From: CANMXU01 sp052030545 | GTDB taxonomy: Bacteria; Pseudomonadota; Gammaproteobacteria; Enterobacterales; Alteromonadaceae | Assembly: GCF_052030545.1 (NCBI RefSeq) | Contig: NZ_JBPDIH010000015.1 | Location: 1-64,000 of the forward strand | Direction: 5' to 3' | DNA length: 64,000 nt | In this document: positions 45,401-53,889 of the stretch, one piece after another | How the letters are laid out: each line of letters opens with the position of its first letter | Position numbering within the stretch: the stretch's first letter is position 1 | Program-made: the position numbers and the translations under genes | The notes under the pieces: generated by a model | Seen by the model: only the letters and a program-made list of their open reading frames with translations | Database searches by the model: none | What the model was told of the DNA's origin: nothing

Positions 45401-46406
45401 TATCCCCTTGGCTAACTAGGTTCGCATTTAGCTGATCGAGTTGCCCTGATAAGGTCAGAACTTGCTGGCTGTTGCTTAGCGCTGTAAAAAAATTTAGTGC
45501 AGGTAATCGTGTCTGCTGAGAAACATCATGAAACATTGGTAAGTTGGTAAGTGTTTCAAGCGTAATGTGACTTTGTAAGTTAACGGTATAAGGCGTTAGC
45601 AGTTTGCTATCGCCTTGGCTGATAATTTTGCCATAAGGGGCAACAAATACTTCGCTTTGTTTGATAACAACATCATGCTGGTACCAACTTCCACTGAGCT
45701 TAATATCGGCCAACTCTTGAATGTTGTTTGGGTTTGAAGACGTTGTTATATCGAGTTTTTTGACCGCAAGGTTTTCGATTTTTAAATTGAGCGGCAAAAA
45801 AACACTGGGCAAGTTAATCGTTTGTTTTTCAGCAGTGCTATTTGATGAGGTAACGCTGATGACCTCAACTTTGCTAGCACTTGGTGAGGCGACAGCTATG
45901 GTGTGATGATTTAATTGTGCTTTGCTAGCAAAGTTTTCTACCGTTACCGTAACGACATCGCTAATGTCGATAGTTACCTGATTAAAGGCTAATGCATTAA
46001 TGTCAAAACCAAATGGGAATTCAATAACGCGATCTTGTGTTTGCGGTCTTGTTTGAGCGCTTGTTTGAGATGTACTTGATGCTGTTTTATCTGCTTGGTA
46101 GCTTAATGAAAAAGTTTTTCCTTCTATATTGTCGATACACAGCTTATTGTTAAAAAAACAGCGTAAATGCAAGCTGATTTCCACATCTTTGGCATCAATA
46201 TTAACCGAACCAACATCGAGGTGGATATCATCAAATACAATGGTATTTAACCAAGAGCCACTTTGGTAATTAAGGGAGATAAAATTTAGTTGATTTACGC
46301 CAACAATCGTTAATTGGCTGCCCCAAGGTGTTGCCAATAAAATAGCGAAAAAGCAAAGCAGCGCAGTGACAATTTTCAATAAATAGGTAGCAGCTTTGGT
46401 TATCAT
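42417..46406 (-). CDS. tamB: translocation and assembly module subunit TamB
   Basis: A 1329-residue inner-membrane-anchored protein that spans the periplasm and works with the outer-membrane protein TamA in outer-membrane protein assembly and probably lipid transport. An N-terminal transmembrane helix (LLKIVTALLCFFAILLATPWG) precedes a long AsmA/TamB-type beta-rich region. The conserved C-terminal DUF490 domain shows KQGKVNFNGPLKTPYVDFRAERYI, GLTVAGPSN and LRGQGLDSG, ending in YYSFDVD. I place the start at 46406: this ATG overlaps the tamA stop (TAATG) and has AGGAGC upstream. An in-frame ATG at 46442 would overlap tamA by 37 bases. Translational coupling is expected. Confidence 0.95.
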   Translation of the reverse strand: MITKAATYLLKIVTALLCFFAILLATPWGSQLTIVGVNQLNFISLNYQSGSWLNTIVFDDIHLDVGSVNIDAKDVEISLHLRCFFNNKLCIDNIEGKTFSLSYQADKTASSTSQTSAQTRPQTQDRVIEFPFGFDINALAFNQVTIDISDVVTVTVENFASKAQLNHHTIAVASPSASKVEVISVTSSNSTAEKQTINLPSVFLPLNLKIENLAVKKLDITTSSNPNNIQELADIKLSGSWYQHDVVIKQSEVFVAPYGKIISQGDSKLLTPYTVNLQSHITLETLTNLPMFHDVSQQTRLPALNFFTALSNSQQVLTLSGQLDQLNANLVSQGDIDATVDLAINLTSRLLPFKLNLSSNHLPPLTIPTTALAEESLIIDQANLASQGDRYKQSFAADVLLSGFDYQQAQLTLAGSQKQGEVVLTHINFNDENSDSQVTLDGNLTIKEQLSWQFHLNSTGLSLPRRLRAISNNWLPALDGRIAGEFDSNGFIKLTQPSSTTSTAIHESANWLVDINNVAFSGQVNSQEFELNGQVSVDSLANINDSNLTIKAFNNKLTLKGNNRDSWQISGNWQSNNLAPFINFYQQMSPNEHATLTNSDNHNGTSSDALTINGSMESWFNISGAKHQPNINLISASKQLKITKLSTGKRNNTLITIKQPKLAWHYQPNASHQTKLALTSDTLYYQHHQFDAIEAKISGDINDQKLALNWQGDLAANIALSSQWQKDAQQLQGALTLAEFNYKDHKFTPNQSPNWHFDVKTTRLTIDKHCWLTPHIELCANNDLVLAKEGSVDLHLQLAGEWLNQQLLSSDVILDTDIEGDIVAQWQPELPPSLLANLTISPGVISYVEQKTENTQENERAKTPLILSQWQSGAINIELSKEQLLTHLSLTKTDNQVLVNINNRLTLPDHSLSGSVVINQLNLKPLQKLIPDIDDLNANISSNIAVSGKLSQPIVKGELAIKQGKISFTRSASDIENLDLIASINDHKATINGSLTVNNAPISYQANMAWQDEFNVSATLSAEKLALDFPPNVNIIVAPSLIAHYQNNLLQLNGNIDVIDGLLTLAQFPEGSVKISDDTIIVDDSGNAISQQKKFAIKSDINININERFKLEGFGFTGNLSGDLKVQQAPFQPMQVFGDMSVLNGSYQAYGQDLQVKQGKVNFNGPLKTPYVDFRAERYIKNDDVTVGLTVAGPSNAIELQLYSQPTMEQPETLSYLIRGQGLDSGTGNTAAIGIALGTTLTKAENLNKLIQKLPLLHDISVDTEVDGDQAQATISGYLGERIYLKYGVGIYEPIDEITVRLYLMNKLWLETVSGIEKSADIYYSFDVD

Positions 46407-48346
46407 TAAAGCTCTGCTCCTAAGGTAAAATGCAAACGCCAACCTGGGTTGTCTTCACTGATGCTATAACCTAAATCAAGTCGAATTGGGCCAACGGGCG
46501 ATAAATAATGCATACCAGTACCAACAGAATACACCGCTTTAAAATCAAGTTTATCTAAAGCATTACCCCCATCGGTAAACAAAATGCCGCGAAGTTTGTC
46601 GGTAAAATAATATTGATATTCCAAGCTGCCAACTGCCAGTCGTGTACCGCCAACGACTCTTGTTTCTAACTCTCCATTACTGTTAGTGACTTGTTCGGTT
46701 GAACCAAGTGATTGATAAGCAAAGCCGCGAATACTTTGGTCGCCACCGGCAAAAAAGCGTAAAGAGGGCGCAAGTAAATCTTTTTCTTCATCATCAATAA
46801 AAGCAGCGCCGAGCTCACTTCGAATAACTATTCTGTGCTTAGGAGCAAGGGTATTCACGTATCGCCAGCGAGCATAAAGGCGAATCACATCAATTGCTGA
46901 ATTAGCCGACTCCGAACCTGCTTCAATAGTATAAAGCTGACTAAAACCCGATGTCGGGTCAAGTTTTGGGCCTTTACGGTGTGTTTTAGAGATACTTATG
47001 CCAGGCAGTAGATATTCAACTTCGGTGGTGTCGTCAGACAAGGTCCAACGTTCACGTAAAAATCGGGTATAAAATTGCGCGCTCCAGTTTCGGTAAAGCC
47101 TGAGGTTGGCTATTTTACTGTCAAGGTAGGTACTTGAAATATCGCCATATTCATCATCATTTAAGGTAAATTGAAACTGTAAAATATCATTGAGTGGATG
47201 ACTTAATGGAATGGAGTAGTTAAAGCGTCCTTTGGGATTAATTCGCGAATATTCAATTTTAGTTTCTTGGCTGTGACCATAGCGGTTGATTAACGGCGTG
47301 CGCCAACCGGCAGAAATACGAAATTCGGTGTCGGTGGCATAACCTACACCAAAATCAAACGAATGGCTTTTTGCTTTGGTTAGTGCGACATTTATTGGTA
47401 AATGGGCTTTGTCTAAATCTTGTTTGTTAGGCACGGCAACTGCGCTGGCAAAATATTGGCTTTGTTGCAACTGTTGTTGTAATTGAAAAAGCGCTGAGCT
47501 GGTAAATAGCTGACCATACTCAAAAGGGACGAGGCTTGATAAAATGTCGGCTTCGAGTTCAAAATCGCTGAATAAGACTTCGCCAAAACGATAACGAATG
47601 CCACTTTGATAGTTGATGGTAATGCTTGCGTGTTCATAATTTTGGTTAATGGCTATTTGGCTTTTTTGTAAATGCCCTTGAAAATAACCGCGCTCAAGCC
47701 CTAGCGCTATTAAATCTGTTTTTATTTGCTCATAATGCCCGTGGTGTAAAATATCGCCAACGTTAATTGCATTATTGCTCAGTAGCTTAATAAAAGCGGG
47801 ATCTGTTTTTGCGTCGCCTTCAACGTTGATCGACACCTTTTGTAAAATTACTGGTTGGTTAAGCTCGATGGCAATTAATAACAGCCAGCTGTTATTGTTT
47901 TGTTTATCTACGGTTATGTGGATATTACTTTGATAATAACCTAGTGCTTGCAGAGCTTGTTCGGTATGTTGCTCAGCTAAGTAGATAAAACTGTCGCGTT
48001 CCTTTGCGGAATTAGGCAAAGAGCCTAAATGCGCAAGAATGTTTTTAGTGAGTAAACTTTCGGTTGTTTGGCGCACATAACCTAAACGCTGTAGGGCTTT
48101 TTGGCTGTTTATTTTTGCCAGTTCTAATAAGCCATTACGTTCATCTATTGAGGTAAATAATTCTGAAATTTGCTGGTATAGCGACTGCTCGTCTGATGCT
48201 TTTTCGGATGTCCTTTGCTGAAATTTAATATCAACATCGAGATTTTGTGCGTAACTAGGCCAAGAAAAGATAGACCAAGAAAATATACTCACGACGAGCA
48301 GAATTTTAAGCAGGTTGAAAAATACAGTTGCGTAGAAATTCTTCAC
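46406..48346 (-). CDS. tamA: translocation and assembly module subunit TamA (Omp85 family)
   Basis: A 646-residue outer-membrane barrel protein of the BamA superfamily. A signal peptide ends near SYAQ (residue 34). About three POTRA domains occupy roughly residues 35-310 (VILQKVSINVEGDAKTDPAFIKLL, GIRYRFGEVLFSDFELEADILSSLVPFEYGQLF). The C-terminal 16-strand barrel has the conserved RFFAGGDQSIRGFAYQSLG and ends with PVGPIRLDLGYSIS and GWRLHFTLGAEL, a typical barrel end. It forms the TAM complex with TamB, whose start overlaps its stop. A short gene and ampG lie upstream on the same strand. Confidence 0.96.
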   Translation of the reverse strand: MKNFYATVFFNLLKILLVVSIFSWSIFSWPSYAQNLDVDIKFQQRTSEKASDEQSLYQQISELFTSIDERNGLLELAKINSQKALQRLGYVRQTTESLLTKNILAHLGSLPNSAKERDSFIYLAEQHTEQALQALGYYQSNIHITVDKQNNNSWLLLIAIELNQPVILQKVSINVEGDAKTDPAFIKLLSNNAINVGDILHHGHYEQIKTDLIALGLERGYFQGHLQKSQIAINQNYEHASITINYQSGIRYRFGEVLFSDFELEADILSSLVPFEYGQLFTSSALFQLQQQLQQSQYFASAVAVPNKQDLDKAHLPINVALTKAKSHSFDFGVGYATDTEFRISAGWRTPLINRYGHSQETKIEYSRINPKGRFNYSIPLSHPLNDILQFQFTLNDDEYGDISSTYLDSKIANLRLYRNWSAQFYTRFLRERWTLSDDTTEVEYLLPGISISKTHRKGPKLDPTSGFSQLYTIEAGSESANSAIDVIRLYARWRYVNTLAPKHRIVIRSELGAAFIDDEEKDLLAPSLRFFAGGDQSIRGFAYQSLGSTEQVTNSNGELETRVVGGTRLAVGSLEYQYYFTDKLRGILFTDGGNALDKLDFKAVYSVGTGMHYLSPVGPIRLDLGYSISEDNPGWRLHFTLGAEL

Positions 48347-48385
48347 AGCATGTCCATTTACGCCAAATAACGAGTAAACAAATGG

Positions 48386-48556
48386 TCACTTGGTTACAAA
48401 AATCATCACCACAAAAAAGCCTATGATAACGGCGTTAAATACTAAAATATAAGCAAAGCCTTTTAAGCCGTCTTTAGCGCCATAGCCTTTACTGCGTAGA
48501 AATAACCACCAGATGGCGGACATTACAATAGGTAATAAAAAAAAGAGTCTTATCAT
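48386..48556 (-). CDS. 56-residue membrane protein coupled to ampG
   Basis: A short gene whose ATG overlaps the ampG stop (ATGA). The translation begins MIRLFFLLPIVMSAIWWLF, continues LRSKGYGAKDGLKGFAYIL, and ends in a second hydrophobic helix and VTK. Two transmembrane segments (about residues 2-20 and 33-53) are separated by a short basic loop with Lys and Gly. I do not recognise a named family. The tight coupling, the hydrophobic pattern and the position between ampG and tamA in one orientation support a real gene. It may assist AmpG or TamA, but nothing shows this. Confidence 0.72.
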   Translation of the reverse strand: MIRLFFLLPIVMSAIWWLFLRSKGYGAKDGLKGFAYILVFNAVIIGFFVVMIFVTK

Positions 48557-49830
48557 TTATTTGTTTCACTTTCCAAAGTTGAGCTATTTTCCGTTTGTTT
48601 GTCGTCATGCCACGGAGCTACTTTAAATAACATTAGCATACCTGGCACCGCTAAACAGGTACAAAGGAAATAAAAATTTGTCCAACCTATTTGTTCAACA
48701 ATAACGCCGGTAGTCGCATTGGCAAAAGTGCGTGGTAAGGCGGTAAGCGCAGTAAATAAGGCAAATTGAGTTGCGGCAAATGCTGGGTTGGTTGCTCGGG
48801 CAATAAATGCAGTAAAAGCGGCAGTACCTAAACCGACCCCTAAATATTCAAAGCCCATGGCAAAGGCTAGTGCATAAGTATTGTGGCCAATTTCTGCTAA
48901 GGCTGCAAAACCTAAAATACTAACAATTTGCACAACACCAAACAACCAAAGTGCTTTGTTAATGCTAAGTTTTATCATCACAATACCGCCAACGGCTAAA
49001 CCAACGGTCATCGCAATTAATGATGCTGTTTTAGCAACGACGCCAATTTCGGTTTTACTAAAGCCCATATCAATAAAAAATGGCGTTTGCAGGGCCGTCG
49101 CCATCGAGTCGCCTAGTTTATACAAAAACAAAAACGCTAAAATTAACCCTGCCGACTTTAACCCTTCACGGTTAATGAAGTCTTTAAACGGCAGTACTAC
49201 TGCTTGTTCAAGGGTTTTTGGGGCTAATTTTTCATCGCTTATTTCTTTGACTGCCAACGTTAGCAAAATACCTAATAACATAAAGGCGGCAACGATGATA
49301 AAAACCGACTGCCAACTAATGTGATCGGCTAAAATAAAGGCAAGTGAACCGGGCACTAAACCGGATAAACGGTAGGCTTGTACGTGAATAGAGTTACCTA
49401 AACCTAATTCGTTATCAGGTAATAATTCACGGCGGTAAGCATCAAGCACTATGTCTTGGCTGGCACTAAAAAAAGCCACGGCTGCGGCGAGATAGGCGAC
49501 CGTCCAAATATCGGTGCTTGGATTGATATAACCAAAGCAGGCTATTGAGCATAGCAACAAAACTTGTGTAGCAAGCATCCAACTACGTCTTCGTCCTAAT
49601 ACTGGTAAAGAGTAGCGATCGAGCAGTGGTGACCAAATAAATTTCCACACATAAGGAATGCCAATTAATGAAAATAAGCCAATTTCAGTTAAGCTAACCC
49701 CTTCTGAACGCAACCAGCCGGGTACTAGTTGGTATAAAACGAATAACGGCATGCCAGAGCTAAAGCCGGTAAAAATACAAATAAGCATGCGCTTATTAAA
49801 AATAGACTGCTTAAAGGAAGTTGATGTCAT
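48553..49830 (-). CDS. ampG: AmpG family muropeptide permease
   Basis: A 425-residue major facilitator transporter of the AmpG group, which imports anhydro-muropeptides (GlcNAc-anhydroMurNAc peptides) from the periplasm for cell-wall recycling. The signature near the N-terminus, FTGFSSGMPLFVLYQLVPGWLRSEGVSLTEIG, and IPYVWKFIWSPLLDRYSLPVLGRRRSW agree with AmpG. About 12 transmembrane segments are seen. In many Gammaproteobacteria AmpG activity feeds beta-lactamase induction; no ampR/ampC is present here. Its stop overlaps the 56-aa gene (ATGA), and the cluster continues to tamA and tamB, all concerned with the envelope. Confidence 0.93.
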   Translation of the reverse strand: MTSTSFKQSIFNKRMLICIFTGFSSGMPLFVLYQLVPGWLRSEGVSLTEIGLFSLIGIPYVWKFIWSPLLDRYSLPVLGRRRSWMLATQVLLLCSIACFGYINPSTDIWTVAYLAAAVAFFSASQDIVLDAYRRELLPDNELGLGNSIHVQAYRLSGLVPGSLAFILADHISWQSVFIIVAAFMLLGILLTLAVKEISDEKLAPKTLEQAVVLPFKDFINREGLKSAGLILAFLFLYKLGDSMATALQTPFFIDMGFSKTEIGVVAKTASLIAMTVGLAVGGIVMIKLSINKALWLFGVVQIVSILGFAALAEIGHNTYALAFAMGFEYLGVGLGTAAFTAFIARATNPAFAATQFALFTALTALPRTFANATTGVIVEQIGWTNFYFLCTCLAVPGMLMLFKVAPWHDDKQTENSSTLESETNK

Positions 49831-49940
49831 TCAAGGAAGTTAGCTAATAATGTAGGAAGTGTTAGCCTATCAGAGACTTGAGTGCTTTCGAAGTAAATTA
49901 TTGCCAAATTAGCTTAGCGGTTAACATTTAACGGTTAATA

Positions 49941-50270
49941 TTACGCTAGCGGTCGCCAACCGATGCAGTCTATTGGATAACTGCCTTTGCCGTGAAAAAA
50001 ATCTAAACAAGTATTAATTTCGCTTTTGAAAAATAAGTCTTGGTGAAGGGCATTTCCGCCGTGCAAACTAATTTCGTGAATGATATGCCAAAAGACCCGT
50101 TCACGCGCACTGTTAGGCGTTTCTTCGGTAATGTTGAATAAGGTCCATTCATCCATGGTATCTTTGATGAAATTATCGAGCTCAGTATGATGGATAGATT
50201 TATCGATGACAGCACGAATATAAGTGCCTACTTGAAGAATTTTTTCATTGATAAACTGCTCTACTACCAT
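49941..50270 (-). CDS. hypothetical protein
   Basis: A 109-residue soluble protein that I do not recognise. It has no signal peptide or membrane segment. It looks helical at the N-terminus (MVVEQFINEKILQVGTYIRAVIDK), with a central TPNSARERVFWHIIHEISLHGG that resembles a conserved core, and the C-terminus FHGKGSYPIDCIGWRPLA. The His and acidic residues in HIIHEISLHGG and HTELDNF could bind a metal, but no catalytic motif is certain. The gene stands alone between ampG and ppiA, all on the minus strand. The ATG has a modest upstream AGATATGG sequence. Confidence 0.72.
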   Translation of the reverse strand: MVVEQFINEKILQVGTYIRAVIDKSIHHTELDNFIKDTMDEWTLFNITEETPNSARERVFWHIIHEISLHGGNALHQDLFFKSEINTCLDFFHGKGSYPIDCIGWRPLA

Positions 50271-50535
50271 ATCTATTTCCGTACTAATACCTAAGCCGAC
50301 TGCTACAACTGACTTCGCACCAAAATAATGCAGTGCTTATATAGTTATCGTAGATAAATAGGAACTTGTCAAAATTCTAACCGTAATAAAATGTAACTAT
50401 TTTGTACTTATGTTCGGATATTTTTGGAAAAACTAAAGATAACGTGAGCTTAACGGGTATTGCTCGGGAGGTAGACCAGTAAATGAATACTGATTTACTG
50501 ATCTATATTCTTTTGGAATTTAAGTGTCTAGATAT

Positions 50536-51117
50536 TTATTGAGCAGGTAGCAATGTTGCTTTGATCAAGATAATTGGCTCAACAGGCACATCTTCCCAGC
50601 CAAAGCCGTCATCATAATGAGTTTTGACTTGTGCCATTTTATCAACAATCTCTTGTCCTTCAACGATGGCACCAAATACGGCGTAACCCCAACCTCTGCC
50701 GGGATCTAAATTGGTATTGTCGGCAACGTTGAAATAAAACTGTCGATTCGCTGAATGAGGCGCACGCTCTTTAGCCATGGCAATTGTGCCAACTTCATTT
50801 TTGAGGCCATTGCCCGACTCATTGATGATATTGCCATGAACTTTTTTAATGATGTAGTTTTGATCGTAACCGCCGCCTTGAACAACAAAATCGGCAATAA
50901 CGCGATGAAAAACGGTATTGTTATATTCACCTTGCACTACATAGGTAAGAAAGTTGTCTACGGTTATCGGCGCTTTTACTCTATCGAGCTCAACTAAAAT
51001 AACGCCCATCGATGTTTCTAACTTAACTTGTGGGTATAAATTATCAGGATCAATCGCCAAGTTTTTTGCTGGTGCCGTTACGCTGAACAAGGCCAAAAAA
51101 ACTAGAATAATTCTCAT
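50536..51117 (-). CDS. ppiA: periplasmic peptidyl-prolyl cis-trans isomerase (cyclophilin)
   Basis: A 193-residue cyclophilin that speeds proline isomerisation during folding of exported proteins. The signal peptide (MRIILVFLALFSVTAPA) places it in the periplasm. The cyclophilin domain shows the family motifs VKLETSMGVILVEL, FHRVIADFVVQGGG (active-site Arg and Phe), AMAKERAPHSANRQFYFNV and YAVFGAIVEGQEIVDKM. The bacterial form lacks the canonical Trp loop of eukaryotic cyclophilins. It is 44 bases downstream of yajG and is likely the last gene of the rlmG-yajG-ppiA unit. A hairpin at 50475-50508 may end the transcript. Confidence 0.94.
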   Translation of the reverse strand: MRIILVFLALFSVTAPAKNLAIDPDNLYPQVKLETSMGVILVELDRVKAPITVDNFLTYVVQGEYNNTVFHRVIADFVVQGGGYDQNYIIKKVHGNIINESGNGLKNEVGTIAMAKERAPHSANRQFYFNVADNTNLDPGRGWGYAVFGAIVEGQEIVDKMAQVKTHYDDGFGWEDVPVEPIILIKATLLPAQ

Positions 51118-51161
51118 GGTTTTACCTTAACTTTCTCTCGTTGCTAGAAATAATTACTTTA

Positions 51162-51728
51162 TTATTTTATAAAATCGCGCAGTTCATTGCTTTGCACAAG
51201 TTTGGTAATTAATCCGCCAAGCTGTTGATTTAAATCGCGCTCAAGAACTGCCATATCCGGTGTTAGTGGCCCATTACTTTTGCCTTTTGAGCTAAATGTT
51301 TTGGTTAGCGTTTGTTCTGTATTTTCAATTTTCACTTTTAAAACAATATCGTTTTGGGCGTTGTACTTGGTGAAGCCTTGATTAACGCTGGTTTTAACTT
51401 GTTCAATATAAACGTTAATTTTGTTATTGCTGTTGTCATTAACGGTCAAACCTTGCTGTTTAAACGCGTCGACTAGGCTTTGCTGCACAATACTTTGCAG
51501 TTGAGCTTGGCTAGAAAATAGTTCGGCCGCTTTGCCTTCTTTTAATATTTGTACAACATGATTACTAGTGCGTAGGTCGGTAACGTTAATTGCCGCTTGT
51601 TTATGCTGATAGTGACCTTGTCCTTGCATATGCACAACCGGTGAAATAATAACGTGGTTAGGCTGGCTAGCACAGGCACCAAGTAATAGCGCCGATAATA
51701 AGATTGCTAATGATTTTGTTTTTTTCAT
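51162..51728 (-). CDS. yajG: YajG family lipoprotein
   Basis: A 188-residue lipoprotein with signal peptide and lipobox LLGAC (Cys19), followed by the YajG pattern: HYQHKQAAINVTDLRTSNHVVQI and a body with a LSLVDAFKQQGL-like helix and KINVYIEQVKTSVNQGF. The family's function is not firmly known; it lies near ampG in E. coli, and here it is also a few genes from ampG. The ATG overlaps the rlmG stop (ATGA), so the two are coupled, and ppiA follows closely. Location is probably the inner leaflet of the outer membrane (no Asp at +2; Ala-Ser follow the Cys). Confidence 0.9.
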   Translation of the reverse strand: MKKTKSLAILLSALLLGACASQPNHVIISPVVHMQGQGHYQHKQAAINVTDLRTSNHVVQILKEGKAAELFSSQAQLQSIVQQSLVDAFKQQGLTVNDNSNNKINVYIEQVKTSVNQGFTKYNAQNDIVLKVKIENTEQTLTKTFSSKGKSNGPLTPDMAVLERDLNQQLGGLITKLVQSNELRDFIK

Positions 51729-52930
51729 CGTTTTTTCGCCGAAATAGTTACAAATTTGTCGTTGCTGGCAATAAGGGTTTCATTACCAAAAATGCGTTTT
51801 AATTTAATATGGTAACCTAATTGTCGGTTACCGATAATGCGTAATTCGCCACCTTTTTTTAAGACCCTGTGGCTGTCTTTAAACATTTGCCAAGCGATAT
51901 GATCGGTTGTTGCCGTTTGTTGATGAAACGGTGGGTTACACAAAATGAGATCAACACTACCACCTTCAACACTGGTTAAACAATCGTTAAGATGAAATTG
52001 ACACTGTGCTGTCGCCTCTGGCAAGTTTTGCTCAATGTTTGCTTGGGCTGAAGCTATAGCCATATAAGATTCATCAAAAAATTGCACTTGTGCTTGTGGC
52101 TGCGCTGCCAATACGGATAAACCGATAACGCCGTTGCCACAACCTAAATCAATTACCTTAGTGTCAGGTGAAACCTTAGGTAAGTTTTGCATAAAATAGC
52201 GGGCGCCGATATCAAGCTTTTCTCGGGCGTAAACATTGGCATGGTTAGTAATAGTAAATGGTGTATTTTCAAGTGGCCACTTGGTTGGATAAGGCGATTG
52301 GCTAACGCTTTTATTATTAAGATCAGAATCAAACTTGGAAAATACCAGCCGTGCTTTTTTAACTGCCAAAGAAGTTTTGGTATCACCAAGGTATTTTTCA
52401 AACTGTTTAAGCGTTGAACTGTGAATTTCTTTGGCGCGATCCGCTGCAATGAACAGAATATTTTCATCATACGTTGTTCTTAAACGGATCAACTGTTCGA
52501 CCAGCATGGCTTTGCTTTTGGGGATCTTAAATAAGACAATGTCAATATCGCTAGGCAGCGAGTCTAAGCTGCTAAGCAAGGTTAGCTTACTGTCATCTAA
52601 GTTGTTTTGCTCAAGGTTATTGATAATGCCTTGCTGACTTAAATAGGAGTCGTTAACACAATAAACTTGCTGCTCGGTAAAGTTAACGGTCAGTGCACCA
52701 AAAGCGTCATTTACCAGCAATATTTTACTGCTCGGTTTTATTAATTGCTGATCGTTTAAGTAGTTTACTAAATATTCGTCTGCCGCATCCCAAGCTTGAA
52801 GGCTTCGATTAACTTGCGCAGTTGGAAATCGTTCTAAAAATACGTTTTTATCGTTAACTATAAATGGGCTGAGCATGGAGTAGGTAAACTCATTATTGAT
52901 GGCAAGTTTCAGGTAGGGATATTGTGTCAA
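51725..52930 (-). CDS. rlmG: 23S rRNA (guanine-N2)-methyltransferase RlmG
   Basis: A 401-residue SAM-dependent methyltransferase that methylates G1835 of 23S rRNA. Two Rossmann-like halves are present as in E. coli RlmG: a degenerate N-terminal half (QAWDAADEYLVNYL, LLVNDAFGAL) and a C-terminal catalytic half with IDLGCGNGVIGLSVLAAQP (SAM binding) and the LCNPPFHQQ motif typical of N2-guanine methyltransferases, plus HANVYAREKLDIGARYFMQNLP. It heads a minus-strand unit with yajG and ppiA. Its start is 318 bases from the divergent bolA. Confidence 0.95.
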   Translation of the reverse strand: MTQYPYLKLAINNEFTYSMLSPFIVNDKNVFLERFPTAQVNRSLQAWDAADEYLVNYLNDQQLIKPSSKILLVNDAFGALTVNFTEQQVYCVNDSYLSQQGIINNLEQNNLDDSKLTLLSSLDSLPSDIDIVLFKIPKSKAMLVEQLIRLRTTYDENILFIAADRAKEIHSSTLKQFEKYLGDTKTSLAVKKARLVFSKFDSDLNNKSVSQSPYPTKWPLENTPFTITNHANVYAREKLDIGARYFMQNLPKVSPDTKVIDLGCGNGVIGLSVLAAQPQAQVQFFDESYMAIASAQANIEQNLPEATAQCQFHLNDCLTSVEGGSVDLILCNPPFHQQTATTDHIAWQMFKDSHRVLKKGGELRIIGNRQLGYHIKLKRIFGNETLIASNDKFVTISAKKR

Positions 52931-53248
52931 AAAAATCGCTGTTGAGCCAGAGTAAAGCCGAGCTTAGTTACCTTTAATATCAAGCTTGATAAGTTGTAAT
53001 AAAAAGTTATCAATTGCATTAACTCTGCGTTGGCATTATTTGCTATTATCTTTTGCCATCATTGCATACGAAAGTTTAACAGTGCTTAGCATTGCTTTTT
53101 CAGCTAAAAATAATTAGTAACTATTTATGTTGAGATAGCAAAAACTTACCGCTGTTTTAAAAATATAGCCGTCCAGATAGATGGTATTCTTGAATAAAGT
53201 TACTAAAGTAAATGTGTATTCAGGATGATTAACGTTTAAGGAATTTAA
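52931..53248. promoter_or_regulatory. divergent promoter region of rlmG and bolA
   Basis: This 318-base region between two divergent genes should hold both promoters. AAGGAA (53239-53244) is the ribosome binding site of bolA. I see no hairpin or operator that stands out, and no reliable -35/-10 pair. Confidence 0.4.
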
Positions 53249-53566
53249 ATGACCATAGAAAGCACTATTGAAGATAAATTACTCTCGCACTTTGCCCCTT
53301 TACATTTAGATGTTATTAATGAAAGCCATCAACATAATGTTGCGCCTGGCAGCGAATCGCACTTTAAAGTGATAATTGTATCTAATAGCTTTGAAGGCGA
53401 ACGGTTGATTAAGCGTCATCGCGCAATTAATGCCTTATTAGCAAGTGAATTAGCGGAAAGTATTCACGCCTTGGCATTGCACACTTACACCGAAAAAGAA
53501 TGGCATGATTATTACGAAGCCAATACGCGTCTTTCTCCTAAGTGCCTAGGTGGAAGTAAAGGCTAA
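53249..53566 (+). CDS. bolA: BolA family transcriptional regulator / iron-sulfur partner
   Basis: A 105-residue BolA protein. The fold is shown by IEDKLLSHFAPLHLDVINES, HNVAPGSESHFKVIIVSNSFEGERLIKRHRAINALL and IHALALHTYTEKEW, with the conserved His that co-ligates an iron-sulfur cluster with monothiol glutaredoxins. In E. coli BolA affects cell shape, biofilm and stress gene expression. It is the longer BolA type, not the shorter IbaG. The gene stands alone; a 266-base palindromic element lies between its stop and the nearest terminator. Confidence 0.95.
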   Translation: MTIESTIEDKLLSHFAPLHLDVINESHQHNVAPGSESHFKVIIVSNSFEGERLIKRHRAINALLASELAESIHALALHTYTEKEWHDYYEANTRLSPKCLGGSKG

Positions 53567-53571
53567 TTGTT

Positions 53572-53837
53572 TAGGGGCTGTTGAACTTTTGTGTTTGTTT
53601 TTGCAGCAGTTTATAGGTATTTAGACAAAGCATTGTGATTGCTATGTGGTTATTCCACATGAAAGCGCAATAATGATGGTTAAATGCCTAGAAACGCTGC
53701 CCTTGGGGTTCAACTAAACGCTATTTCTTCATCGTTGTTCACAACTTACATGGAACAACCATGCTGTGTTGTTCACGCCCTGAACAAAAAGTGTTTACTT
53801 TGAATAAAATTTAACCTCGAAAGAGCAGCAGCCCCTA
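53572..53837. mobile_element. MITE-like element with imperfect terminal inverted repeats
   Basis: The element begins TAGGGGCTGTTGAACTTT and ends with the complement of TAGGGGCTGCTGCTCTTT; over 25 terminal bases about 19 match. Inside are two perfect hairpins, ATGTGG TTATT CCACAT and CATGG AACAA CCATG. No coding frame is present. No clear target-site duplication is visible. It is placed between bolA and its probable terminator. A dispersed repeat origin is inferred from structure. Confidence 0.55.
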
Positions 53838-53849
53838 GTGTTACAGCTA

Positions 53850-53889
53850 AAATATCACTAAATATTGAGCATTTAGTGATATTTTTTTG
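53850..53889 (+). terminator. intrinsic terminator downstream of bolA and the MITE-like element
   Basis: AATATCACTAAAT and ATTTAGTGATATT pair perfectly over 13 bp around ATTGAGC and run into TTTTT. It is the first terminator after bolA, 284 bases from its stop. Confidence 0.85.

Noticed and set aside
50475..50508. Hairpin CAGTAAAT/ATTTACTG downstream of ppiA
   Set aside because: On the ppiA strand there is no T-run after the stem, so it is not called as a terminator.
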